Assembly (NCBI GenBank): GCA_963921425.1
Contig: OY992837.1
Location: 18,802,630-18,866,629, forward strand
Direction: 5' to 3'
Source of the DNA: Dryas octopetala
Taxonomy: Eukaryota > Streptophyta > Magnoliopsida > Rosales > Rosaceae
Length of the DNA stretch: 64,000 nucleotides
Shown: piece by piece, positions 23,471 through 36,042 of the stretch
Layout: every line of letters starts with the position of its first letter
Numbering within the stretch: the first letter of the stretch is position 1
Position numbers and translations under genes: made by a program
Notes under the pieces: generated by a model
What the model was told of the DNA's origin: nothing
Seen by the model: the letters and a program-made list of their open reading frames with translations, nothing else
Databases searched by the model: none

Positions 23471-23588
23471 TCCTCCCCTACTTAGAAAAAATCTCGTCCT
23501 CGAGATTACCAAGGGTGCTCGAACCAAAAGTGGGTACGTGGACTCCAGTTCCTGGACAACGTTTTCTCCTTTACGTTCTCAATCAATC
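23471..23588 (-). mobile_element. Internal stub and polypurine tract of the Del/Tekay-like element
   Basis: Read on the minus strand, this ends in TCGAGGACGAGATTTTTTCT then AAGTAGGGGAGGA directly before the LTR. It is the hallmark junction downstream of pol in Del/Tekay chromoviruses. Only 118 bp remain before copia element 1 begins at 23589. Confidence 0.8.
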
Positions 23589-25251
23589 TGAAAGTTTAAT
23601 TTAGGTGATCTATTCACTCAATTAACTTGATTAATTTCACTTTCAGTGATCGGACCCCAATTTTTGGTTTATGTGATCACTCACGAACTAGTCAACCAAA
23701 CACAACTCAGACGGTTCAGTAACGAAAATATGAAACTCCAGATTGACTTCTAAAAACCAAAAATCACTTCAGTAAACAACACAAATCAAACACACCAAGG
23801 ATCAAGTGACATTCTATACACTCAGAGGATCCATCACAATAGGCATCCCAGTGTTATCCACAACTACAGTGGTGTGTGATGAGCTAAACAGTTATATAAG
23901 GCATATATCAATTTTAAGCAAATAGCTACAGTACAGATTTGTGTTTAAAAGATGAGTGAGTCAGTAAGCATAACAACACAAACAAGGAAGACAAATGCAC
24001 ACAAGATGTTCACCCAGAAAAACCACAAATGGTAAAAACTGGGGGTCTATTCAGCTGACCAGGCAATCCACTAAATCAGAAGTTCAATACAAAAGGGAGC
24101 ACTCAGCACACAAGCTCAATCACTAAGTCCTAGACTAAGTGGCAGCTTTCTTACCCCTTTGTGCAACTTCCATAAGCAAGGCAATCGGTCATTCATGAAG
24201 AAGGCAGCTCCACTCCAAGCTCATCAACCCATGGCACCAATCCGCACCAAGCCCAGTGGTTTCATCAATGCATGAACATGATATGCCAATGTAGGATTCA
24301 AAAACAAAGATCAACTTTCTCAAGCTATAGGCGTGAAAAGATTGATATTGAATCCTTCAACTAAAATCTAAAATGAATGTGTTTGAGGAAAGTATAAAAA
24401 GATTTAAGCACTCAAACCCATTTAGAATTTTAGATGAAACAAAAACAAGTTCAGAAAATCTCTTTTTGATTTTTCAAAGATTAAAAGACCATTTTCTGAA
24501 AATATTAAAGATGAGCACTTCACATAGAAAATACCCAGACGTGAAACCCCAAGAATACACGCTCAAAAATTGCTCATCGACACACAAAAGATCTGAACCA
24601 AAAATGCCCATATACCCGTACACACCCACGCAACATTCATGTTCGCCCAAGCCACGTGGAAGCCAATCAATGGCTGTCCACAAGAGACGAATGAGGGGCA
24701 TATTCTCTTTGTCCTAGAGGGATATCCTAGTATGACTAAGGATAGGAATGAGGAGCTGTAAAAAGGAATTTTGCTTTATTTTGCAAAAATCAGAAATGGG
24801 GAAGATGATGAATAGTGCTGATGTGTGAAGGTGTGTGGCATGAATGGCAAAGATGCAATCAGATCTGATTGCTACAGTAGGGGAACCAAGCCATGTGCAA
24901 TGCACATGCATGTTTAGTAAAAAACAGAACATGGGCTTTCAATGAATTGGGCTTAAAAAGCAAAACCCGAAATGGACCCACTGTAGCGACTGTGACTTAA
25001 ATATCAACCACTGTACGTGAAAAACATTGTTCTTTATGATCAGTGAATGACTAGTCAAATAGACAAAAATCTGTTAATTTCATGAAATGAATGAAGTGCA
25101 GTATACCTTGTGTCTTTGTTCATTCTTGACTTCTTCAATGCAGCAGAAATTGTCCTAAATCTAACCTAGAGCTTGTGAGTGATTAAATACAAATTAATAC
25201 AATTGTTTTGACAAGGAACATAGCCAATATAACAAATCCTAGAAACTAATA
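23589..25251 (-). mobile_element. 3' LTR of copia element 1
   Basis: 1663 bp, homologous to the two LTRs of copia element 2 but clearly more diverged. On the plus strand it starts TGAAAGTTTAATTTAGGTGA and ends AGAAACTAATA, where the younger copies have ACTAACA. The preceding CAATC is the likely target duplication, unverifiable because the other end is lost. Confidence 0.9.
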
Positions 25252-25266
25252 ATCTCCCCCTTTGGC
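25252..25266 (-). other. Polypurine tract of copia element 1
   Basis: Minus strand CCAAAGGGGGAGAT lies immediately upstream of the 3' LTR and would prime plus-strand DNA synthesis. The same tract occurs in element 2 at 38608-38621. Confidence 0.8.
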
Positions 25267-25580
25267 TTTCCTTGACAAAACATCAACCCATTCACCTCAC
25301 TAGACTCTCAACACACAGCCCAACACTTGTTATAATGTACCTGCAAGAAGAAGTACTTGCACAACACAAAGTATGATAGTATGCAGTTTAAACGCAGCAA
25401 GCAATGGAGATTAAACAACCAATACATTCTCCCCCTTTTTGTCATGGAAAGACAAAAGGTCATACATAAAAGAAAATTCAGTTCAAAAGCACAGAAAATT
25501 GGAGAGAAATGCAATAGAAAAATACATGCTCAAAGAGTAAATTCCATAAAATTCTAACTCCCCCTAAATTCTAACTCCCC

Positions 25581-26981
25581 CTAAAACTGAGAACCGGCAG
25601 CAGCAGCAGCATCTCTGTAACAGGCTTGCATGGTAAGTTCAAAGTCATCTACAGGCTGAAAAGCTACTGAGCTCGCTGGCACTGGAGGATCGGTGGGGTC
25701 CATCTCCAGAGCGTCATCGGAATGATCAGGAATGTCAGCATGTGGATCACCATCCTCAGTATGGAGTCCATCAGAATAAGGAACGATGGCAAAGGCAGCA
25801 AAATGAGCTGGGTGAGATGCTAGTTGGGCCATGAGATCCGCAATAATAGCCGATTGACCTTTGACCTTGGCAAGAAGTGCAGCGTTTGCTTGTTCAAGAG
25901 AAGGAGCCTGATCCCCTTGCTTTTTGCGAGCAAAAGTTTCACTAACCTTCATGACTGTTTTCGTGTAGTCAGCCATAGGCTCAGCAAATGTATCCAAGTC
26001 AGCCACAGAAGAGACACCACTGCGGACACAGAGGAGGTGAATAAGGAGAGGGAAAATGAGGGCACCCTTGTGGTCACGACCACTACCTATTGTCTTGGTC
26101 TGAATGTGTTCATAAATAAGAAATCCTATGGGAACAGGATCCTTATTCAGAAAAGACATCATCACTTGAATTTGCTCCGCAGAAGGGTGTGAATTGTGGG
26201 AGGTAGGAATGATATTGGGACGCACAAAATCCCACAAAAACCTGTGAAAAGGTTTGAATTCAGACTTCTCTAGCAACACACCATCCTTTAAAGGTGTAGC
26301 AGGGTTAACATAGGCCACGGCCTGGAAGTGAGCAGCAGTATAGGACCGAGACCGTTCCAAGTATTGCTGATAATCAGTGTGGGTTGATTGTTTTAACCCA
26401 AGAACTTGACAAATTGCACTAGGCCGAAAATACACATCACGGTTGCGCACATAGACATTAAAACCTGTTCGGGCAATGCGACTTGGAAAATTTGCATAAA
26501 ACTCCTGAACTATGGTGAGGTTGTAAGAAGGGACTGTGTGAGGGAGGTCGTTCAAGGTGGAGACTTGATAGTCACTGAGGAAGGAGAAGACTTGACGAAA
26601 GAGATGGAGATTGAATTCGTCTAACCTGTAGTGGCGCTCAGTGACCACAGATCGGGATTGCACAATGCGAAAAAATCTCTTGGCCCATCGAGTTGAAAAC
26701 CGATTCTGTTCGTTGATGAAGTCTTCCTCTTCACAGTCCTCCGTGTGGATTGTCGTTGTCAGCTGCGAGAGGGGATGATGGTGGAGCCCGACATGGGGAG
26801 AAACCCGATATGACAAATGGAGGTGCGAGAAGAGAAATGGAGCCCGAGTCGCGACACAGACTGAGTCGCGAGAGGGAATGAAGCCGACCGAGTCGCGAGC
26901 GAGAGGAGGTGGTGCCGACGGAGACGCGAGCGAGAGATGGAGGGCAGAATCGCGAGAAGGTGAGAGAGAAGGATGCGGCAA
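25581..26981 (-). CDS. Intact extra ORF downstream of pol in a SIRE-like copia element
   Basis: This is an uninterrupted 466-codon ORF in the same orientation as gag-pol, in the env position between pol and the 3' LTR. Residues 1-75 are low-complexity with a repeated (S/A)RDS motif (residues 9-12, 29-32, 37-40). A folded region from about residue 95 to 330 contains YNLTIVQEFYANFPSRIA (153-170) and VYVRNRDVYFRPSAICQVLG. These resemble the plant 'putative plant transposon protein' domain (Transposase_32 type), also met in gypsy elements. An Ala-rich stretch and an acidic tail follow. I see no signal peptide or clear membrane helix, so I do not call it an envelope protein. Function is unknown. 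It is intact although the adjoining gag-pol is broken, and it is deleted in copia element 2. The ATG at 26981 is the first in frame. Confidence 0.75.
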   Translation of the reverse strand: MPHPSLSPSRDSALHLSLASPSAPPPLARDSVGFIPSRDSVCVATRAPFLFSHLHLSYRVSPHVGLHHHPLSQLTTTIHTEDCEEEDFINEQNRFSTRWAKRFFRIVQSRSVVTERHYRLDEFNLHLFRQVFSFLSDYQVSTLNDLPHTVPSYNLTIVQEFYANFPSRIARTGFNVYVRNRDVYFRPSAICQVLGLKQSTHTDYQQYLERSRSYTAAHFQAVAYVNPATPLKDGVLLEKSEFKPFHRFLWDFVRPNIIPTSHNSHPSAEQIQVMMSFLNKDPVPIGFLIYEHIQTKTIGSGRDHKGALIFPLLIHLLCVRSGVSSVADLDTFAEPMADYTKTVMKVSETFARKKQGDQAPSLEQANAALLAKVKGQSAIIADLMAQLASHPAHFAAFAIVPYSDGLHTEDGDPHADIPDHSDDALEMDPTDPPVPASSVAFQPVDDFELTMQACYRDAAAAAGSQF

Positions 26982-28122
26982 GGGAAGAGAATATGAGAAG
27001 AAGATTCTAAAATTTTAGGGATTTGAAGGAAGAAAGAGGGGCACGTGGCTTATAAGGGCTGCTAGAGATGATAAAAGTCTGAAAAGCCCTTAATGAACAG
27101 TGATCCAAAGTGCAGAATGGCTCTGTGTGAAATTGTCTGTATTTGACGATTGTTAGACTAGTCAAAATGAACAAACTGCGTACTGGAACATAAGCAGAAA
27201 AAAATAGAGGAATCCTTAGAGAATTGGAAGCAATGACACACAAAGAAAATCTATGAGTTAGATGTGCTTCAGAGATTTTATTTTTGACAAAACAGATTTG
27301 ACAAAACAACAAACACACTTGAAAAGAATTAACCACCAATGTCAACACTCTAATAGATATGGAAAATGAAGATTGCAAATTTTGTGCAAGAAAATAAGCA
27401 TATTTGGGATATAGGGAGGTCAATGCTAGCATTCAAGACTTGTTCAAGATGGAAAAACAATGTCAAAGACAACCAAAGAGGTTAAATAAGTTTCATTCAC
27501 AACAAGAGATTAGAATTTAACCACTCAAGAGAATTTCTAATTTGGTAACAAATCTTGAAAGCAAAGTTTTTCAACTCATGACAATGGCTTTGAGAAAATT
27601 ATTTTCATTTGTTTTGTTTAGGCACATCCCAAGTTAAGTGCAATGAATTGGTCCAATTTTGCGACTCTTTACCCTAGAACACCATAAAAACACCTTGTTT
27701 CTCCCTAGGGCCGTGACTTCTTTGGTCACACTTCCTTTTTTTTTTTTTTTTTTTTTTGTTATTTTGTATGGTGCACATTTGTTCAAATGAGAAAAGTGTA
27801 GCTGAAGGTGGGTCACAAATGAGGAATTATATTGAAGGGCGAAATTGCATCCTCAAACAAATTGTCTTTGAAAAGCATTTAACAAGTTTGATTGATTATG
27901 ACAAAGTGTTTAAAAAAAAAATCTCAAGGCTAACATTTGACAAGAAGGAGGGATTATGCTTATAGACATGACTCATGTTATGCAAGAACCTTTTTCAATA
28001 TCAAAGAGAGTGTGACAAATAATGTTAAGACCTTTCAAAGTGGTTATTTTCTTTAAAAGATGAAAAACTACTTAACCAAATAAAAGAAACTTAAACAATG
28101 AAGCACATTTAACTACAAGGAA

Positions 28123-31100
28123 TTATGCATGTGTACAAATGCCAATTGACTTCCGAAGACTAATGTGCTTTGGATTCTCTAGAGCTTTTGTAAAGATGTC
28201 TGCAAGTTGTTGTTCGGAAGGAACAAACGTCAAGGTAAGAGTTCCACTCTCCACAAGATCTCGAATGAAATGATGTCTTATGTCAATATGCTTGGTTCTA
28301 GTATGTTTCACCGGGTTCTTGGAGATATCTATAGCACTCATGTTATCACAATAGATCGATGAGAAAAGTTTTCTCATCAATTCCATAATCGGCTAACATT
28401 TGTCTCATCCAAATGAGTTGTGTACAACAACTCCCTGCTGCTATGTATTCAGCTTCAGCAGTCGACAAAGAGACAGAATTCTATTTCTTGCTATGCCAAG
28501 ACACTAAGTTATTCCCAACATAGAAAGCACCACCCGAGGTGCTCTTCAAATCATCACTACACCCAGCCCAATTGGAGTCGCTAAATCCAACCAATTTAGT
28601 GTTGGTATCATGGGTATACCACAACCCATAGTCAAGAGTCCCACTTACATATTTGATGATTCTTTTTGTTGCAAACAAATGGGATTCTTTGGGATCACTT
28701 TGGAACCTAGCACACACTCCTACCGCAAACGATATGTCCGGTCTACTAGCTGTGAGGTAGAGGAGACTTCCTATCATGCTTCTATACAAGGTTTGGTCCA
28801 CTTGCTTACCACTTGGATCCCTATGAAGTTTGGAACTTTTACTCATTAGAGTAGTAGCCACTTTGGAAGACTCAAGCCCAAACTTTTTGACCAAGTTTCT
28901 AGCATACTTAGATTGGGAGATAAATATCCCACCATCTACTTGCTTAACTTGCAGCCCTAAAAAGAAATTCATTTCACCAACTAGACTCATTTCAAATTCA
29001 CTAGACATTACATCAATGAATCTCTTAACATGAAAATCTGAAGTTGAACCAAAGACAATATCATCCAAATAAACTTGAGCAATCAAGACATCATTTTTCA
29101 ACCTTTTTACAAATACGGTCTTGTCAACCGACCCTCTTTAATACCCATTGGACAACAAGTGATGAGAGAGTCTCTCATACCAAGCTCTTGGAGCTTGCTT
29201 CAGCCCATACAAGGCTTTCCTCAATTTATAAACACCATCTCTCATGTGAGGATCCTCAAAACCTTTTGGTTGTTCTACAAAAACTTCCTCATTCAAGTAA
29301 CCATTTAAAAACGCTGTTTTAACATCCATTTGATACAATGTGAACCTAAGATGACATGCAATGGCACAAAGCAACCTAACGGACTCAAGTCTAGCAACGG
29401 GTGCAAAAGTCTCATCAAAATCAATACCCTCTAATTGAGAGTACCCTTGAGCAACAAGCCTAGCCTTGTTCCTAACTACATTCCCAAATTCATCAGATTT
29501 ATTTTTGAAGATCCATTTGGTTCCAATGACATTTGTGTTGGCTGGTCTTTCTACAAGAGTCCACACTTGGTTTCTCACAAATTGGTTCAATTCCTCATGC
29601 ATTGCACTCACCCATTCCTCATGATTGAGGGCTTGTTTAACATTTTTAGGTTCAACAATGGACACATAGCACACATGAGCAAGTTCATTGGCCATTTGTT
29701 TTCTAGTCCTAACTGGTTGGTCTAAAGAACCTAGAATTACATCTTCACCATGGTTACACCTCACCCATCTTGGTTTTTCAGATCTGTCACTCAAGGTTTT
29801 GTCATTTTGTTCGCTCTCTGACTTATCAAACTCAACAATTTTTGAGTCATCAGTAAGTTCATCACTGCCTGACTTGGACTCTTCTTTAACCAAATTAACC
29901 TCTTTTGGATCAGATTGTGGGTACAATCCATCCTTATCTGCAGCCATTTCAATAGATGCATCATGATCATCTATTTTCACATTTATGGACTCCAACATAG
30001 AATTTGTTCGCAAATTGAAGACTCTAAAAACTCTACTGTTGGATGAATAGCCTAAAAACAGACCTTCATCACTCTTAGAATCAAATTTCCCCAAATGTTC
30101 TCTATCCCTAAGGATGTAACATGCACTCCCAAACACTCTAAAGTGTGTAACTTTAGGTTTCCTACCCTTCCATAGTTCATAGGGAGTCTTTTTGGTTCCC
30201 GGCCTAAGGTAGACTCTATTTATGATGTAGCATGCCGTGTTTATCGCCTCAGCCCAGAAATGTTTAGCAAGATTTTTTCTATTCAACATCACTCTAGCCA
30301 TCTCAATCAAAACCCTATTCTTTCTCTCAACGATTCCATTTTGTTGGGGTGTTATTGGAGCTGAAAATTCATGTTTAATACCCATTTGACAACAAAACTC
30401 ATCGAATTGAGAGTTTTCAAACTCAGTACCGTGGTCTGACCTAATTCTGGACAGGGTTGACAGATTCGACATACCTTCACTTTTCAGCAGTTTCACAATC
30501 TTGACAAAATGATGAAATGTCTCCGACTTGTCCTTAAGAAATGACACCCAAGTGTACCTAGAAAAATCATCTACCATGACTAGAATGTATTTCTTTCCAC
30601 CTATTGACAAGGTTTGGACAGGGCCAACTAAATCCAAGTGAATTAGTTCAAGTGTCCTAGAGGTGCCTATGTCTTTGACTTTTTTGTGTGGTTCTTTGGT
30701 TTGTTTCCCCATTTGACATGGACCACAAATAAAAGTTTCGGGCTTTCCTATCTTTGGAAGACCTCTAAAAACCTCATGCTTAGACAACTTGTAAAGGTCA
30801 TGAACATTAATGTGACCAAGTCTTTGATGCCAAAGAGAGCTAGTGTCATCAATAGCTCTATTGCAAGTATTCTCAATTTTTCCAATGTTGTCATCAAACA
30901 CATAGCAATCATCCCTAGACCTAGGGGCATTCAAGATCTCCCTTCCTTGGGAGTCAACAATTCTACATCCACTCTTGGACATACACACTTCACCACCCCA
31001 TTCATCACAAAGTTGGCTAATACTAAGCAAATTAGAATTCAGCCCATCAACAAATCTTACATTTTTCAATTCGGGTATACCGGGAATGTGTACAACCCAT

Positions 31101-33131
31101 TTTCCACTCACATAGGACTTCTCTCCTCCTCCAAAAGTCACACTACCACCATCATAAGGAGCAAGAGAGGTAAAGACCTCCTTATCTCCCGTCATATGTT
31201 TGGAACACCCACTATCTAGGTACCAAATGTTCCTCTTAGTGGCTGAAAAAGCATTCAAGGTTACTAGACATTTAGTGGAGCTCTTCACAACCCATCTTTG
31301 ATGTGAACTTGGCTTATTTTTGGGAAGTGGGGTGACAAGTAAGGCAATTTTGGTTACCTCTTTGAGTAGATTGTTCACTTGCTCTTGTAGAGAAATATTT
31401 CTCTTTGGTTCACTTGATTTCTTTCCTCTAAGTTTGTTGCAATTTGGTCTAATGTGACCCTTGACATGACAATGATGCCAAACCGGGACAAACTTTGTTT
31501 TTGTAAGTGAAGTAGAACAATCAATTTGTGTGACACTTGATGTAGCTTGACTTGACTTAGAATAAGATGCATTTTGACCAATGTCAATGAAACCTAGACC
31601 CTTTTTGACACTATGATCAGATTCTGACTTGACAAAAATGGTCTTTGTGTTGGATACACTAGGACTATTTTCACTAAAACCCAAACCGGTTTTGTCACCA
31701 TGATGCTTTCCAATCCTAAGCATCCTATCAACCTTTTCAGCCCCCAATGGTGAGCTCAACAATGCTCTCATTTGCTTCATGTACTTCTTTTTCAAGTTTC
31801 TCATTCAAAGATTTAAAGTAGATGTTGCTCTCCTTGAGCACTTTGACTTGACTCTCAAAATTTTGTTTCAAGATAGCCACACTTTCTAATTCACTCTCTA
31901 ATGACTCAATCTTCTCACACAATTTCAATTTAGCATTCTTTAGTTTCTGATTTTCTTCCTTTATGCTAAGAGTTTCGGTGAAAAGTAAGTCATACTTATC
32001 ACAAAGTGCAGTGTAAGACTCATCATCAGGAGCAGATTCTGAGTCAGACCCACCATCAACTTGTTCAATCTCCTTGATTGATGCAACAAATGCAACTTCA
32101 TCACCCTCAACATCGGAAGAAGACTCACAATCATTTGAGTCATCACTCTCACTATCACTCCAAGTGATTTTCATGGCTTTATTCTTACTTGAAGAATTAT
32201 TCTTTCTATTATTTGCACATTCAATTGCTATGTGACCTATTCCACCACAAGTGTAACATTTCATATCTCTCTTGGTTGTTCTTCCTTCTTTAAAGTTAGA
32301 CTTCCTCTCTTGTTTTCTCTCAAATGAATTCTCTCCTTGAGGTTTGAATTTGAACTCCTTAAAGTTGTTACCACTAGTTCTAGCTTCTCTCCCTTTATTT
32401 CTAAGAATTCGTCTAAATCTTTTAACAAAAAGGGCAACCTCATCATCGGACATGGATGATTTTTCACTCAAGTTTTCACTCATCTCTTTGACACTTTGCA
32501 AAGCAATATCCTTTGACTTCTTGCTGTCCCTTTCATCCATTTCAAGTTCCATCTCAAAGGTTTTAAGCTTTCCTACCAATTTACCAATTTTGAGTTCATC
32601 CAAATTTTGGACTTCTTGTATTGCATGCTTCTTAGATTGAAATCTCTTAGGTAGAGATCTAAGAACCTTTTGGACAATGGTAGACTCCTCATAAGGTTTA
32701 CCTAGGGACATGGCTTCATTTGTGAGGGCTTCCAACCTTTCATAGAACTCGGAAAATGACTCGGACTCTTTCATCCTAATTTCTTCAAATTTGGCATGTA
32801 CCATTTGAAGCTTAAGTGACCTAACTTGTTTGTCCCCCTCATGAACAACCCTAAGTTTGTTCCAAGCTTGCCTAGCCGTGACACAATGTTGTATGTGTGC
32901 AATTGTGAGGAAGACAGTGCAGTGACAATAGCATTTCTAGCCTTCTTGTTGGAGCTAGAGGCCGTGACCTCGACAAAAGACCATTCGGACCTAGGCTTAG
33001 GGGTTTCAATCCCATCAACAGTTCGTGTGGGAGGGATCCACTCAACAGTGAGATACTCATATGCCAACTCGTCATAGGCATCAAGAAAAATTTCAAATTT
33101 TTCTCTCCAAGCAGCGTAGTTGCTGCCATCA
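28123..33131 (-). pseudogene. Copia element 1 gag-pol polyprotein, broken
   Basis: From right to left: gag N-terminus (FDGSNYAAW, cut by the junction), gag body, CCHC knuckle CYTCGGIGHIAIEC, a coiled-coil-like acidic segment, a second knuckle that has lost its first Cys ([14 protein letters not shown]), protease [13 protein letters not shown], integrase zinc finger (HQRLGH..CGPCQ) and DDE core ([29 protein letters not shown]), RT ([31 protein letters not shown]) and RNase H (DSNWAGC). It would copy element RNA in cytoplasmic particles. Breaks: a deleted base near 32889, an inserted C near 31742, CAA to TAA in SNGY(Q)RG at about 29140, CAG to TAG in SKK(Q)NS near 28482, and a small insertion near 28355. 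The RT motif is YLDD instead of the usual YVDD, and one RNase H Asp is Asn. Confidence 0.95.
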
Positions 33132-33439
33132 AATAAAATTTTTTGTTTATTTGGTGTTTTTAGGTTAGGAAAAACTTTTTACTTTTGTTTTTAAACTTCA
33201 AGTGTCAAACCCACATCAAAATACACTTTTTCTTTAAATTTCATCCACCTTAGTGATGGATTTGAATCTTTAGAAGTGTGCGACATTGTTTTAAAAACAA
33301 AGTTGTTGAGTTTTTTGTTTGTTTTGGGTAGTTTTGAGTACCCAACTAATTGATTTGATTGTGTATGATTGTTATGAGCATGTTTAGTTTGTGTGTATAT
33401 TTGGTGTTCTTTTCTTTCTATCAGTGTTCCATAGCATAT
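33132..33439 (+). repeat. Duplicated piece of Athila post-pol UTR
   Basis: 308 bp are almost identical to 20566-20874 (one clear substitution, CAGGTGTC versus CAAGTGTC, plus a T-run length change). The left junction is inside copia gag at ...GCTGCCATCAAATAAAATTT, with short A/T-rich microhomology. It carries the CATAT target of the following solo LTR. Confidence 0.92.
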
Positions 33440-36037
33440 TGTCACGCCCCGAAACCCGGGAACGTAACAGAGGCACCTATCTTGAGAATACCAGAGACTA
33501 CAACAACCAATCCCCCGGTGTTATAATCCCAAATATCCACAAAATAGGTTAAGCCTTTTGGTTTAGTAAAAATGGGTTGGATCAGAGTGCTTGAGTTTGC
33601 AGCGGAAAATTTATTCAGAAATAGTTAATTTAGAATTAAACCAACCCTCGGAGCTACTATTGTTTAGAGTAACTTCAAAGAAACTGTTTATATAAACTCG
33701 ATAGTTTAAAAGTAGACAACCCAAGGACTCAGTGTATATACATGATATGACCAAGGGTATATAAAGATAGTAAAAGGTCACCAAAGACCTGCCCAAGGAA
33801 ATATACTGACTAAACAGGAACACAAAAGTTGACAAGCTCGAGACCGCACCACCACCCCCTTAATCGAGGCCGTCAAAGTCCACACGCGCAGCACCTAAGA
33901 GGGAGGAAAACAACAATGTAGGGGTGAGCATGACATACGTTCATTGCTCCCCCTCAGGGAACTCCCTGCTAGGTTTGAAAAATAGTTTGGGATAATTTAA
34001 AATCAAATGCACAACACAAACCAGTTGTCAAGCTTTGTAAAACGAGTAGCATGCTCATACAATTTTCAAAATACAGTTTTCCGGGCCCAAGTTCAGAATC
34101 ATACCTGTTGACCAGCCGTTAGGGCTAACTACCCTCTCACAAAAACATAACAAAGTCCTGCAGTCATTTGACCGGGACAGGGTAGCGAAAGTGGCCATTT
34201 CATGGTTATACCGCCTAGACTGGCCTCCCAAGAAGGACAATCGACCAGTCCGTCCGTACAACCCCTCATGAGGTTTTGGGGATCGAAACCCAGGGTCTAC
34301 CGTAAGGGACCTTTCACTCTCAAGTCAAACACAATAACAATCTCACGAGAATATGCATAACAGTCATCATTCTCATCATCATAAAACCAAGCAGATATGC
34401 CAATCAAAAACATGCATCTTTATCACACAGTATTTATTATATAGTACATACAGGAAATCCACTAGTCAGAGTGTGTTGTCCCCCTACCTAGCGTCCAAAG
34501 CTTTTGCCTGTTTTCGAGTACAAATCACAATTTGCCACGTCGCAACGATCTCTTTTAGGTAACTGGAGTTCCTAGTTTGACAACAACTGGTGTTAAAAAC
34601 GGTCTTCACGTAAATCGATGACCTTGTATGTTAAGACCAGGTATAATTCAGAGGTTTGGCACTAGCGTAACTGCTTGGCTTCTCTGAATTCTTAATCCGA
34701 CATGACTTTGCACCCCGAGGCAAACAGTCATGTCAGACCGTGTGGTTTCTATATCTATTTTAATTTGTTGTCGAGGAGGTTGATCAGATATGAACCTACA
34801 ACGTGACCAGGTCAGTGCATGGAGAAACTGAGGGAGCTCTGGCTCAGTACCCAACGCCTGTATGCTCATGGACTGACCTTAGTCATCACGTTATTTGGTT
34901 ACCACTGATATGGCCTCAATATTTATTAAGTTCATTTGATAACAACAGTTAAACGGCGTTCCGTCTATAACTACAACATAAATAACTGCAGATTAAATAA
35001 GCTGGGTTAAGGGTATACCTGTTGAAGACTTCCCACGGGCAGAGTCTCGGTACTACTAGACTTGTTAAGTAATAAGATTAAAATAGCCTAATTAACAAGA
35101 GATTAATTTAATAAAATTTTAGCAGAAATTCGACAGGGATCAAAAAATTACCTATGGAGCTCAGAAATGATTTTTTTAAAACTTCACCAAAACATAGCCT
35201 TCACACTACTAGAATTGAAGAGCTCGTCGCCACGATCACGTAGGCGAAATCGGATCGTCGATCGGAGCTCCAGAACTCAAGATAAACTGAAAACAAGGTT
35301 GAAGAAGAGATATAAAGGAGGAGAGAGGAGAGAGAAGCTCTCTCTTGGGAAGCGTGCGGCTGAAATGTGAGGGATCAGCTTGGGGGAGTGCGCTGCTATT
35401 TATAGGGAGAGTGAGTGCGTCAACTCGGTTGACTCATCCGAGTTGACTGGGTTGACTCAAGTCAACCGTCACAAAATGGGCCAATGAGGAAGTGACACGT
35501 GGCAGGTGCACTAACACTTGGCTGCACATGCAGCCATCAGATCTTGCTGCCATGCAGCGATGGACGCTCCAGATCGTGCCACGTGGCGCGATCTGGTGAT
35601 TTCCTATTTTCTTTTTCTTTTTCATATATTCCCCAACTTCAAAAATTAATTAAAAATAGCTCGGGACTCAGAAAAATACCCCGAAAAAATACTACGGACT
35701 CGTATCGACTAGTACTAATTAACTATGAGGTCAAATTACCAATTTTTCCTTTAGAAAAATTTCGAAAATTTCAAGCGCCGCAAACTAAGAAAATTTAGGA
35801 AATTCATAAAATAATCTCCCGGACTCGGAATAATACGAGACTTGCACCGTTGGGTTCGTGAGTAAAAGTACTACCTTTTTAAGTTCTAACTTGGGTCAAA
35901 ACCCTAGTCAAAATTGGTCAAACAATTTAAAGCTCAAGGTGAACAAAATTAGATTTTCTAACAAATAAATTCTATAAAACTTTTTTTGAAAATACGGAAA
36001 AATCACAAAATAAATTTGAAAATTTCCGGGTCTCACA
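33440..36037 (-). mobile_element. Solo Del/Tekay-like LTR, copy B, TSD CATAT
   Basis: 2598 bp, nearly identical to copy A. It ends TTCCGGGTCTCACA and is flanked by CATAT at 33435-33439 and 36038-36042, so it is a true solo LTR. The minus-strand TATA box is at about 35397-35405. The Athila UTR resumes right after the second CATAT. Confidence 0.95.
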
Positions 36038-36042
36038 CATAT

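Larger units (their letters stand above)
23589..33131 (-). mobile_element. Copia element 1 (SIRE-like), truncated at its 5' end
   Basis: Minus-strand Ty1/copia element. Its 3' LTR is at 23589-25251, followed rightward by the polypurine tract, an extra ORF (25581-26981), an A/T-rich spacer with a T-run at about 27728-27756, and gag-pol (28123-33131). It stops inside gag, at the codons FDGSNYAAW, where a duplicated piece of Athila UTR begins. The 5' LTR, primer site and 5' UTR are missing. Compared with copia element 2 it keeps the gag N-terminus and the extra ORF. Confidence 0.9.

Noticed and set aside
25824-26192. 122-codon plus-strand ORF
   Set aside because: It is a shadow of the 466-codon minus-strand ORF.
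25581-26981. Calling the extra copia ORF an envelope gene
   Set aside because: It occupies the env position, but I see no signal peptide or transmembrane helix and the visible motifs fit a plant-transposon domain better.
30686-31219. 177-codon plus-strand ORF, and similar ones at 42823-43215
   Set aside because: Antisense frames of copia protease-integrase; the minus strand carries all family motifs.
20875-36037. The two Del LTRs as the LTR pair of one intact element
   Set aside because: Copy B has its own CATAT on both sides and is preceded by a duplicate of the Athila UTR, so it is a solo LTR in a duplicated segment.
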